Assembly: GCA_934444365.1 (NCBI GenBank)
Contig: CAKSCM010000013.1
Coordinates: forward strand, 1 to 51,316
DNA length: 51,316 bases
From: an uncultured Eubacteriales bacterium
GTDB taxonomy: Bacteria; Bacillota; Clostridia; Oscillospirales; Acutalibacteraceae
Reading direction: 5' to 3'
Shown one piece after another: positions 7,479 through 15,208 of the stretch. The position numbers and the translations under genes are program-made. Below the pieces are notes generated by a model that ran no database searches, was not told the DNA's origin, and saw only the letters and a list, made by a program, of their open reading frames with translations. Within the stretch, counting starts at the first letter, position 1, and every line of letters starts with the position of its first letter.

Positions 7479-8330
7479 TTGGCACAGTTTACAAACCAGG
7501 CGCAATTATCTTATAACAACACTGTTTTAAACTCAAATATTGCCACAGGAGAGCTGCTCGACGTGCTTTCGATAACAAAAACGGCCGTCACCGAAAGCTA
7601 CGATCGCTCCGGCAATGCGGTTTATGTCGTAAGCATTGTAAACACGGGTAATACTGCATACAGCGGTCTTACCCTTACGGACAACCTCGGCGGTTATACC
7701 TTCGGCAGCGCAACGGTCTATCCGCTGAACTACGTTGCAGGCTCCGTAAAATACTATAACAACGGTGTTTTGCAGACAACCGCACCGACGGTAACCGCCG
7801 GCCCTCCCCTTGCAATAAGCGGAATTACCGTTCCTGCCGGAGGAAACGCCACCGTAATTTACGAGGCGGATATAACCGGGTTTGCACCTCTCGGAACCGA
7901 ATCGCAGATTAATAATACCGTCACTCTCTCGGGCAACGGTATTACGGCACTCACCGCCACCGAGACAATAACGGCCGCCGCTGCACCCGAGCTCACCATC
8001 AACAAAACGATCTCTCCTGCAAGCGTTACCGAGGGCGACAGGGTAACCTATACCTTTACGATTCTCAACTACGGCAATACCGCAGCAACAGCTGCTGACA
8101 ACGTAGTCATACGCGATACCTTCAATCCGATACTCTCCTCACTTGCCGTCACATTTAACGGCACCGCATGGGCAGCTACAACCAATTACACCTACAACCA
8201 GTCCAGCGGTGAATTTGCAACCGTTGCAGGACAAATTACCGTTCCCGCCGCAACCTATGCTCAGAATACAGACGGCAGCTACGCGATAACCCCCGGTGTG
8301 TCCGTACTCACCGTAACCGGAACCATCTGA
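7479..8330 (+). CDS. DUF11-repeat protein without signal peptide
   Basis: A 283-residue Thr/Ala/Asn-rich, low-Lys protein made of two related beta-sandwich repeats. Each carries the DUF11 pattern of a conserved lysine, V.YTFTI.NYGNTA, and a later L.D.. turn (about residues 30-150 and 170-283). It starts with TTG at 7479, supported by AAGGAG eight bases upstream. The protein begins MAQFTNQAQLSYNN, with no signal peptide and no cell-wall anchor. DUF11 domains normally sit in surface proteins, so this version is either exported by another route or used inside the cell, for instance on a spore surface. It has no partner genes; the terminator at 8461-8526 follows. Confidence 0.82.
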   Translation: MAQFTNQAQLSYNNTVLNSNIATGELLDVLSITKTAVTESYDRSGNAVYVVSIVNTGNTAYSGLTLTDNLGGYTFGSATVYPLNYVAGSVKYYNNGVLQTTAPTVTAGPPLAISGITVPAGGNATVIYEADITGFAPLGTESQINNTVTLSGNGITALTATETITAAAAPELTINKTISPASVTEGDRVTYTFTILNYGNTAATAADNVVIRDTFNPILSSLAVTFNGTAWAATTNYTYNQSSGEFATVAGQITVPAATYAQNTDGSYAITPGVSVLTVTGTI

Positions 8331-8460
8331 TCGGTTTATATGGCGTCACACACCGCAAAATTATCTTTACACCTGCGGTAAAATACGCTTTTTTCGGAAG
8401 GTGGCAACCGAGAATCGGAGCAAATAAACGTTCAAAGATAAAGAGTTAATAAAAAGATAA

Positions 8461-8526
8461 AGCGCATTCCCGAAAACGGACATCAAAAAATGTCCGAACA
8501 AACGGAATGCGCTTGAAATCTTTTTT
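8461..8526. terminator. Bidirectional terminator between DUF11 gene and hup
   Basis: The outer stem AGCGCATTCC/GGAATGCGCT encloses an inner stem CGGACAT/ATGTCCG. TTTTTT follows on the plus strand and a T-rich run on the minus strand. It serves both convergent genes. Confidence 0.8.
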
Positions 8527-8557
8527 AAATCATTAAAAAAACGAGGACAGCGAGTAA

Positions 8558-8833
8558 TTACTTCGCAACGGCGTCCTTAAGGGCCTTACCGGCCTTGAAT
8601 ATGGGCAGCTTGGAAGCCTTGATGACGATCTCCTGCTTGGTCTGGGGATTGCGGCCCTTTCTCTCGCCTCTCTCGCGGATCTCGAAAGTACCAAAGCCTA
8701 CGAGCTGGATCTTGTCGCCCTTCTTAAGAGCCTCGGTGATAGCCTCAATAGTGGCATTGAGAGCCTTGTCGGCGTCCTTCTTAGAAATTGCAGCCTTCTC
8801 CGCTACAGCGGTAATAAGTTCTGACTTGTTCAT
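8558..8833 (-). CDS. hup: HU-family DNA-binding protein
   Basis: A 91-residue histone-like protein that bends and compacts DNA as a dimer. It shows the whole HU pattern: MNKSELI at the start, the glycine turn VGFGTFEIRERGERKGRNPQT, the DNA-intercalating arm around NPQT, and FKAGKALKDAV at the end. The RBS is GGAGG about ten bases before the ATG. It follows mazG in the same direction with 145 bases between. That space contains a 12-base GGATCC-centred palindrome (8866-8877), so it may have its own leader or promoter. Confidence 0.97.
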   Translation of the reverse strand: MNKSELITAVAEKAAISKKDADKALNATIEAITEALKKGDKIQLVGFGTFEIRERGERKGRNPQTKQEIVIKASKLPIFKAGKALKDAVAK

Positions 8834-8865
8834 TACAAAAATACCTCCAAAATTTTTATATCGCA

Positions 8866-8877
8866 GGGGGATCCCCC
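8866..8877. repeat. G/C palindrome in the hup leader
   Basis: A perfect 12-base palindrome, five G, AT, five C, lies about 33 bases upstream of the hup start codon. It could form a short hairpin in the mRNA leader or act as a protein site; neither is demonstrated. Confidence 0.4.
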
Positions 8878-8978
8878 GAGAAAAACAAATTAATTTTACA
8901 AAGCAGAGAGCAAAAATACTGTAGATATAAAAAAGCCTGTCCGCCTATATAAAAACAAAATCTACCTAAAAATCAATC

Positions 8979-9728
8979 CTACGGGTTAATTTTCGTTTTT
9001 TCGAAATCGTCTATATACCTCTCGGTCGAACGGTATAAGGCCTCCTCGGCGTCTATGCCGAGTTTTTTGGAAAGCGCCGTCACCGATAGCAGTAAATCGC
9101 CTATGGCGTTTGCAGCGTCGACCTCTTTATCACCGCACACCGCAAGACAAAGCCTGTCCATTCTGTCATTCACATCGGCCAGCGCCTCGCCGTCGTCCGC
9201 CGGTGAGGCCCCTGCCTTCATGGCACGCGAAACAACCTTTTGCGAGCGCATAAGCGCCGGCAGACACCCGGGAACCGCCCTTAGGGTCTGGGAAGCGGTG
9301 GTCTGTTTTTTGGAACTCTGTTTTATCTTATCCCAATTGTTTAAAACGTCGTCGGTGGAAGAAACCTTGACATCGCCGAAAACATGAGGATGGCGCTCGA
9401 TCAGCTTCCTGCATATTCCGTCGGTAACGTCGGAAAACGAGAATGTGCCCTTCTCCTCTTCCATCCGAGCATGAAACACGACCTGCAACAAAACGTCACC
9501 GAGCTCCTCTTTAAGTGCCTCGGTGTCGTCTCGGTCAATGGCATCTGCAACCTCATAGGTTTCTTCAATAAAATTGTTGCGTATTGAATGATGATCCTGC
9601 TCGGCATCCCACGGACAACCGCCTTCGCCTCGTAAAATCTTCATTATTTGTAACAGATCTTCTATATAATAACTCTTTTCCCTATGAATGTCAATCAATT
9701 TTACGTCCTCCGCCTGTTTTTTGTGCAA
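8979..9728 (-). CDS. mazG: Nucleoside triphosphate pyrophosphohydrolase MazG
   Basis: It hydrolyses (d)NTPs to monophosphates and pyrophosphate, cleaning the pool of abnormal nucleotides. The 249 residues contain CPWDAEQDHHSIR and the magnesium-binding pair EETYE (55-59) and EELGD (74-78). Then comes HPHVFGD, and a second weaker MazG-like half at the C-terminus. It lacks the N-terminal methyltransferase domain of the YabN type. It starts 16 bases after the SpoVB-like gene, so the two form an operon. The SpoVB-MazG-HU order resembles the yabM-yabN neighbourhood of Bacillus. Confidence 0.94.
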   Translation of the reverse strand: MHKKQAEDVKLIDIHREKSYYIEDLLQIMKILRGEGGCPWDAEQDHHSIRNNFIEETYEVADAIDRDDTEALKEELGDVLLQVVFHARMEEEKGTFSFSDVTDGICRKLIERHPHVFGDVKVSSTDDVLNNWDKIKQSSKKQTTASQTLRAVPGCLPALMRSQKVVSRAMKAGASPADDGEALADVNDRMDRLCLAVCGDKEVDAANAIGDLLLSVTALSKKLGIDAEEALYRSTERYIDDFEKTKINP

Positions 9729-9744
9729 AAAAGCATTTTCTCAA

Positions 9745-11457
9745 TCAAATCCAGCGCCTTTTTTCAAGAAGTGCCGCGATTTTTTCACCTTTCGGTAGTG
9801 AAACTATGTCATCATGTGAAAGAACTCGCAATACAAGCACCGCAATAACATAAACAACGCATGCGACAAGAATCGCCAAAACGGTTGAAATCTTATCCGA
9901 CATAAAACGCCCCGTAATTCCGGCGACGGCCCATGCCGCTATTCCGCACATAGCCGAAGCAATAAGCGGCTTTACTATGGTGGTCATAAGATTCGGCACT
10001 ATCTTTGTATATTTGCAAAGAACATAAAAATCCGCTATAAAAATATACAAATAGCAAACCACCGTTCCTATAGCGGCGCCCTTTACGTTCACCGACGGTA
10101 TAGCCACAAAAATGTAGTTTACGATTATTTTAAGAATCGCACCCACAATCATGTTGTAAACCGGTACGCGCTCCTTACCTATTGCCTGCAAAAGACTGGT
10201 CATAGGCATTGATATTCCGCAAAAGATTACCGCTATACCGAAGATTGAAAGAACCGGACCGGCTATTGACGCGCCTATGGGCTTTGAGGCATACAAAAGA
10301 TTCATAATACCGCCGGCCAGAGCGCATATTCCGAAGCCCGAAGGCAGTGCTACGAGGGACGAAACCCTGATTACCATTTCAAAATTCTTTCTTACATCGC
10401 GCTTGCAGCGGTTCGCCCACGCCGTTGTCATTGCGGGAACGGCGCTGACACCAAGCATTGAGGTTATTGAAGGAATTAGATTATAAACCGAAAAAGCGAA
10501 GCCCTTATAACAACCGTAAAGATAGGTCGGAACGAGCTTTATTACGCCGGCGTCGGTACCTCCGGCATCCGCATCGGCAAGCAGCGCCTGCCACATTTCA
10601 GGATAATTCGCCTTGAAAATCTCGGTGTTTTCGGTGACCGACGTAAGCAGGCGCGACTGCACCGTCATAACGTCTATCATACCGGCAATCTGGGTAGCGA
10701 GCGAGCCGAGTGCCATTGGAACCGCTATCATCATAAGCGCCTTTAAGGTCGCATTACTGTCCTTCGCCGGCGGAGAAAGCCTTAACTGCTCGGCTGTAAT
10801 TCCGTCGCCCGAACGTTTATATCTTATTGAGGCATAAACGGCCGAAAAGAGCGTTCCGACTGTAATTCCCATAATTGCCGCCGCCGCCTGATACTGGGGC
10901 GGTGCCCCGGCCTTACCGACAGCAAAGGCGAGTATAAGGCCTATTATAAGCTTACCGACAGCTTCGATAACCTCGGTTACGGCCGTAACATTCATATTGA
11001 AAAGGCCCTGATAATATCCCCTGTAGGCCGCTACTACACAACAGAATATAATTGACGGAGCTATTACAAGAACTCCCGGAAGACCGTTTGTCTGCTTTAA
11101 AACAAGAGATAAATACGGGTAAGCTATTGCAATAAGAATAAGGCAGGCAATAACGCCCACTATAAAGAACGACCGCCTTGCGACCGACAGGATACGCCTC
11201 GTATCCCTGAACCTCTCCCTTGCGACGCTCTCGGCGACAAGACGGCACACCGCCACCGGCATACCGGCAAGAGCGACCGAATAAACCGGAAGGTAAAGGT
11301 CGTAGGCCGTCTGGAAATAGCCCATTCCGAGCTCGCCTATAAAATTGCCCAGCGGTATTTTAAATATTCCGCCGAGGATCTTAACAACCGCCGTTGCAAT
11401 AAATAAAACGGCAGCACCCTCAAGCATAGATTGACGTTTATTTTTAATCCTGCTCAA
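9745..11457 (-). CDS. SpoVB/MurJ-like polysaccharide flippase (MOP superfamily)
   Basis: A 570-residue integral membrane protein with about 14 hydrophobic segments, the usual size and helix number for the MOP flippases. The N-terminus (LEGAAVLFIATAVVKILGGI, FKIPLGNFIG) is typical of the stage V sporulation protein B / YabM branch. Such proteins move lipid-linked cell-wall or spore-cortex precursors across the membrane. Membership of the branch is clear; whether it serves vegetative or cortex peptidoglycan is not. It heads the leftward operon with mazG, from the strong promoter at 11568-11596. Confidence 0.9.
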   Translation of the reverse strand: MSRIKNKRQSMLEGAAVLFIATAVVKILGGIFKIPLGNFIGELGMGYFQTAYDLYLPVYSVALAGMPVAVCRLVAESVARERFRDTRRILSVARRSFFIVGVIACLILIAIAYPYLSLVLKQTNGLPGVLVIAPSIIFCCVVAAYRGYYQGLFNMNVTAVTEVIEAVGKLIIGLILAFAVGKAGAPPQYQAAAAIMGITVGTLFSAVYASIRYKRSGDGITAEQLRLSPPAKDSNATLKALMMIAVPMALGSLATQIAGMIDVMTVQSRLLTSVTENTEIFKANYPEMWQALLADADAGGTDAGVIKLVPTYLYGCYKGFAFSVYNLIPSITSMLGVSAVPAMTTAWANRCKRDVRKNFEMVIRVSSLVALPSGFGICALAGGIMNLLYASKPIGASIAGPVLSIFGIAVIFCGISMPMTSLLQAIGKERVPVYNMIVGAILKIIVNYIFVAIPSVNVKGAAIGTVVCYLYIFIADFYVLCKYTKIVPNLMTTIVKPLIASAMCGIAAWAVAGITGRFMSDKISTVLAILVACVVYVIAVLVLRVLSHDDIVSLPKGEKIAALLEKRRWI

Positions 11458-11567
11458 AAGAACACCCCATCAATACGCTTTTTTCGCCGGAAACCGGAAA
11501 AAATCCGGAAATACCAAAGGCGAAAACTAAACCCAAGCTTTATTAATATACGGTTCAAAGCACTGAA

Positions 11568-11596
11568 ATTATACCATTGAGGCACTTAATAGTCAA
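11568..11596 (-). promoter_or_regulatory. Promoter of the spoVB-mazG operon
   Basis: TTGACT (11591-11596) and TATAAT (11568-11573) on the minus strand are 17 bases apart. It is divergent from the mnmG promoter in the same 413-base gap (11458-11870); I see nothing else in that gap. Confidence 0.75.
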
Positions 11597-11786
11597 GTAA
11601 AATGCTTGAATGGCGCCGGCTTGTACCGCCGCCGAGCGGGATTTTACGTCGATATATTAACCGATTGTAAACAAATTAAAAGCAAATTAATAACGTACGA
11701 CAATAGCTAATAACAAAGCGCTTTTATCTTTTTAAGGCATCATATGCAAAATCTGTCGATTTTCCGCTTAATTGATAGCTTACGGT

Positions 11787-11815
11787 TTGACATAAGGCGC
11801 CGCCGGTGTTAAAAT
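11787..11815 (+). promoter_or_regulatory. mnmG promoter
   Basis: Perfect TTGACA (11787-11792) and TAAAAT (11810-11815) are 17 bases apart, about 55 bases before the start codon. Confidence 0.7.
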
Positions 11816-11870
11816 TAATCGCTGACATAATTACATTTCTATATGTATTGATTCTGTATATTTTTTAAAG

Positions 11871-13760
11871 GTGCTGAATTTTTTGGAATACTTTGCGGAT
11901 TTTTACGATGTTGCTGTAATCGGAGCCGGTCACGCCGGATGCGAAGCGGCGCTGGCCGCCTCAAGGCTCGGCTGCAAGACCGCGCTTTTTACCCTCAATC
12001 TCGACTGGGTGGCCAACCTTCCGTGCAATCCTTCAATAGGGGGAACGGCAAAGGGACATCTCGTGCGCGAAATCGACGCACTCGGCGGCGAAATGGGGCG
12101 AGCAGCCGACAAAAATACGATTCAAAGCCGTATGCTCAACCGCGGTAAAGGGCCTGCCGTCCATTCGCTCAGAGCCCAGATAGACAGGCGCGCTTACAGC
12201 GAGCATATGAAGCATGTTATAGAACTGCAGGAAAATCTGTTTTTAAAGCAGGCGGAAATTACCGATTTAAAGCAGGATACCGAAAACGGCTGGTCACTCA
12301 AAACCGCTCTCGGCGCCGTTTTTACGGCAAAATGCGTAATAATTGCAACCGGTACATTTCTTGCCGGCAAGATATTTATAGGCGACTACTCAAAGCAAAG
12401 CGGACCGGACGGAATGTTCCCGGCAAACGAGCTTGCCCTTTCGGTAAAAAATCTCGGCCTGCCCATAAGACGTTTTAAAACCGGAACACCGGCGAGGGTA
12501 CTTCGTTCAAGTATTGATTTTTCGGCTCTTGAGGTACAACACGGAGACAGCGAGGTCGTCCCCTTTTCCTTCGATACCGAAACGCCGCCCGTAAACCGCG
12601 CCGACTGTTATATTGCCTGGACAAACGAAAAAACCCGTCAGATAATACTCGATAATCTTAACCGCTCGGCCATGTACGGCGGAAAAATCGAAGGGGTCGG
12701 CCCGCGCTACTGCCCGAGTATCGAGGATAAAATCGTCCGCTTTGCAGACAAGCAGCGCCATCAGATTTTTGTAGAGCCGTGCGGCGAAAACACCGAGGAA
12801 ATGTACCTTCAGGGAGCGTCGACCTCCCTTCCCGAGGACGTTCAGTTAAAGCTCTACCGCTCTATAAAGGGACTCGAAAACGTCCATATAATGCGAACGG
12901 CCTACGCCATAGAATACGACTGCGTCGATCCCCTTGCTTTGAAAGCCACCCTCGAAGTAAAGGATAAACCCGGCCTTTTCGGGGCAGGACAGTTCAACGG
13001 CTCGTCGGGCTACGAGGAGGCGGCAGCCCAAGGCCTTGTCGCCGGCATAAACGCCGCCTTAAAGGTAAAAGGAAGGGGCGAATTTGTACTTTTAAGATCG
13101 CAATCATACATAGGAACGCTGATAGACGACCTTGTAACAAAGGGATGTACCGATCCTTACAGAATGATGACCTCGCGATCGGAATACCGGCTTGTTTTAA
13201 GGCAGGACAACGCCGAGGAACGACTGCTTGAAAAGGGCTACAATATAGGGCTTGTAAGCGATGAGCGATACGAGCGCTTTAAAAAAATGCAGCAGCAAAA
13301 ATCCGATGAGCTAAAAAGGGCGAAAAATACCGTCTTACCGCCGAGCGAAAAACTCAACGCCATACTCGAAAACGCCGGCGGCGCTCCGATAACGACCGGA
13401 GCAAGACTTTGCGATCTTTTAAAAAGGCCGGGAATAACATACGACGCGCTTATTTCTGTCGATAAAACACGGCCGGAGAATTTCGACAAAAAAATTCTCG
13501 AACAGGTAGAAACCGAGCTTAAATACGAAGGCTACATAAAACGTCAGAACTCGGCTATTGAAGAGGCATTAAGGCTCGAAGACAAGCTTATTCCGGAGGA
13601 TATAGAATACGGAGAAATAACCGGACTGAGGCTTGAGGCGGTCGAAAAGCTGACAAAGCTTAAGCCCCGGAGTATAGGACAAGCCTCGCGTATATCCGGT
13701 GTCTCCCCGGCCGATATTTCGGTTCTTCTTATATGGTTCGAAAAAAATAAGCGTTCATAA
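11871..13760 (+). CDS. mnmG: tRNA uridine-5-carboxymethylaminomethyl modification enzyme MnmG
   Basis: With MnmE it modifies wobble uridine 34 of certain tRNAs. The 629 residues match the family. The FAD-binding GAGHAGCEAA is at about 18-27, followed by CNPSIGGTAKGHLVREIDALGG, SLRAQIDR, GTFL.G, and the C-terminal RPxSIGQASRISGV region. The track start is GTG at 11871. An in-frame TTG at 11883 is better spaced from the only ribosome-binding-like sequence (AAAGGTG, 11867-11873), so the true N-terminus may be four residues shorter. No mnmE or rsmG is adjacent, unlike many Firmicutes. Confidence 0.96.
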   Translation: MLNFLEYFADFYDVAVIGAGHAGCEAALAASRLGCKTALFTLNLDWVANLPCNPSIGGTAKGHLVREIDALGGEMGRAADKNTIQSRMLNRGKGPAVHSLRAQIDRRAYSEHMKHVIELQENLFLKQAEITDLKQDTENGWSLKTALGAVFTAKCVIIATGTFLAGKIFIGDYSKQSGPDGMFPANELALSVKNLGLPIRRFKTGTPARVLRSSIDFSALEVQHGDSEVVPFSFDTETPPVNRADCYIAWTNEKTRQIILDNLNRSAMYGGKIEGVGPRYCPSIEDKIVRFADKQRHQIFVEPCGENTEEMYLQGASTSLPEDVQLKLYRSIKGLENVHIMRTAYAIEYDCVDPLALKATLEVKDKPGLFGAGQFNGSSGYEEAAAQGLVAGINAALKVKGRGEFVLLRSQSYIGTLIDDLVTKGCTDPYRMMTSRSEYRLVLRQDNAEERLLEKGYNIGLVSDERYERFKKMQQQKSDELKRAKNTVLPPSEKLNAILENAGGAPITTGARLCDLLKRPGITYDALISVDKTRPENFDKKILEQVETELKYEGYIKRQNSAIEEALRLEDKLIPEDIEYGEITGLRLEAVEKLTKLKPRSIGQASRISGVSPADISVLLIWFEKNKRS

Positions 13761-13861
13761 GCTTCTCAACACGAATAAACAAAGCGTTTACAATGACGGT
13801 TTCTCTAAATAGGCGGACAGGATATAAAATGCTTTAAAATAACATATTCCGTAATATAAAA

Positions 13862-13908
13862 AGAAAAATGCCGATGCAGGGCAATCACCTTGCATCGGCA
13901 TTGTTTTT
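13862..13908. terminator. Bidirectional terminator between mnmG and rpmA
   Basis: The stem ATGCCGATGCAGGG/CCTTGCATCGGCAT with a short loop is flanked by T runs on both strands. It ends mnmG rightward and rplU-prp-rpmA leftward. Confidence 0.85.
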
Positions 13909-13920
13909 AAGCAACTGAAA

Positions 13921-14199
13921 TTAGTCGGCGTAAACGCTTATCTTTTTGCGGGTACGATCATAACGCTCGTACTTTACCTTACCGTCGATAAGTGCAAAAA
14001 GCGTGTCATCCGAGCCGCGGCCGACATTCTCACCGGGATGAATGTGGGTTCCGCGCTGACGGATAAGGATATTACCGGCAAGAACATACTCGCCGTCCGC
14101 CTTTTTGGGTCCGAGACGTTTAGCTTCGGAATCACGGCCGTTCTTGGTAGAACCGACGCCCTTTTTATGTGCAAAAAGCTGAATATTTACTCTAAGCAT
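13921..14199 (-). CDS. rpmA: 50S ribosomal protein L27
   Basis: A 92-residue L27 with the full core: HKKGVGSTKNGRDSEAKRLG, ILIRQRGTHIHPG, and GRGSDDTLFAL. Its N-terminus MLRVNIQLFA is the Firmicutes extension that the Prp protease removes, after Phe9 by analogy with Staphylococcus. Removal is needed because the mature N-terminus reaches the peptidyl-transferase centre. It is the last gene of rplU-prp-rpmA, 46 bases after prp. Confidence 0.98.
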   Translation of the reverse strand: MLRVNIQLFAHKKGVGSTKNGRDSEAKRLGPKKADGEYVLAGNILIRQRGTHIHPGENVGRGSDDTLFALIDGKVKYERYDRTRKKISVYAD

Positions 14200-14245
14200 T
14201 TTATTTCCTCCTTAAGAATAAGAAAACTTAAAATCTGATTATAAA

Positions 14246-14566
14246 CTACCCTGCAAAGGATACTGTACATACCCTCAAAAACTCCGGATACTGAAAGGCG
14301 AGCTGGCTAAGATGAATATGCAGTCCGTCAATAGCATCATGCACCGAATCGTCAACCGGCTTTGCATACAGCCTTAACTTACCGTCCTTTACGTCGAAAT
14401 CTGCATTCGCGCCGTAAATTTCAATAAGATTATTGGCCGTAAGGTAAACCGCCGATGAAATTGCGGAGCAGACTATGTCGAACCCCTCTTCGCCGTAGCC
14501 GCTGTGTCCGCTGACACAAAAGCCGCAAAACCTTCCGTTTATCTTTGAAAATGAGGCAGTGGTCAT
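14246..14566 (-). CDS. prp: Ribosomal-processing cysteine protease Prp
   Basis: A 106-residue protease that trims the N-terminus of L27. The catalytic pair is visible as His21 (VSGHSGYGEEG) and Cys33 (DIVCSAISSAV), matching His22 and Cys34 of the staphylococcal enzyme. It lies in its conserved place between rplU and rpmA, starting 5 bases after the rplU stop, so translation is probably coupled. The presence of both the extended L27 and Prp shows the cleavage system is intact. Confidence 0.95.
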   Translation of the reverse strand: MTTASFSKINGRFCGFCVSGHSGYGEEGFDIVCSAISSAVYLTANNLIEIYGANADFDVKDGKLRLYAKPVDDSVHDAIDGLHIHLSQLAFQYPEFLRVCTVSFAG

Positions 14567-14571
14567 TTTAC

Positions 14572-14946
14572 TTACGCCTCAGCCTCGGCCGGAGCTTCGT
14601 CCTTCTTAGAACGGGTGCGTGTTGCCTTGGTTATGTCGGTTATAACAAGCTTGGTGTAGGGCTGACGATGGCCCATCTTTCTCTTCTCGTTCTTCTTGGG
14701 CTTGTAGGTCATAACGGTGATCTTCTTAGCCTTGCCGTTCTTTACGACCTTAGCGGTAACCGTTACATCCGAAAGATACGGTGTGCCGATTTTAAGCTTT
14801 TTGCCGTCGCTGTAAGCGAGGACTTTGTCAATTGTGACGGTCTCGTCGGCTTCAGCAGCAAGCTTTTCAACGAAGATCTCGTCATCCTTGGCGACCTTGT
14901 ACTGTTTGCCGCCGGTCTCGATAATTGCGTACATTCTTTTATTCAT
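14572..14946 (-). CDS. rplU: 50S ribosomal protein L21
   Basis: A 124-residue L21 beginning MYAIIETGGKQYKV after four residues. It contains KKRMGHRQPYTKL-like features (KMGHRQPYT) near 90-100 that contact 23S rRNA. The C-terminus is extended by a charged tail (KKDEAPAEAEA). The start could be ATG at 14946 (MNKRMYAII) or the internal Met5. It is first in the operon and preceded by a strong promoter and about 105 bases of structured leader. Confidence 0.97.
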   Translation of the reverse strand: MNKRMYAIIETGGKQYKVAKDDEIFVEKLAAEADETVTIDKVLAYSDGKKLKIGTPYLSDVTVTAKVVKNGKAKKITVMTYKPKKNEKRKMGHRQPYTKLVITDITKATRTRSKKDEAPAEAEA

Positions 14947-15052
14947 CCTTTTTTATAGGTCTCGCTGCACTAAAGGCGGGGATAAACCCACTTCACGGCA
15001 CTTGAAATTGTGCTTATAACAGCACAACAAAGCACCGCCTTTTACAAGCGGC
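14947..15052 (-). promoter_or_regulatory. Probable L21 leader RNA (autoregulatory)
   Basis: Between the promoter and the rplU start lies about 105 bases of transcribed, non-coding sequence with short inverted repeats (for example GTGCTGTTATAAGCAC and GGCCGCTTG near GGCGG). Firmicutes rplU operons commonly carry a ribosomal-protein leader at this place (the L21 leader family). The match is by position and structure; I could not run a covariance model. Confidence 0.5.
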
Positions 15053-15058
15053 CTAAAG

Positions 15059-15087
15059 AGTATATCATAAACCGCCGCTTGTGTCAA
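15059..15087 (-). promoter_or_regulatory. rplU-prp-rpmA promoter
   Basis: TTGACA (15082-15087) and TATACT (15059-15064) on the minus strand, 17 bases apart. Confidence 0.8.
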
Positions 15088-15160
15088 CACTTTTTACTGC
15101 CTCTCAAGCACAAAAAAATCAACTTTTTCGTCGTTTTTTCGGGCGGTTAAATTTTAATAT

Positions 15161-15191
15161 CCCGGCAGATGGGTAAAAACGACCTGCCGGG
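15161..15191 (-). terminator. Hairpin after the OadA-type gene
   Basis: A perfect 8-pair stem CCCGGCAG/CTGCCGGG lies just past the stop of the gene at 15209. The following minus-strand tract (ATATTAAAATTTAA) is only moderately T-rich, so termination may be partial. Confidence 0.5.
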
Positions 15192-15208
15192 AACAAAATT
15201 TAAAACTA

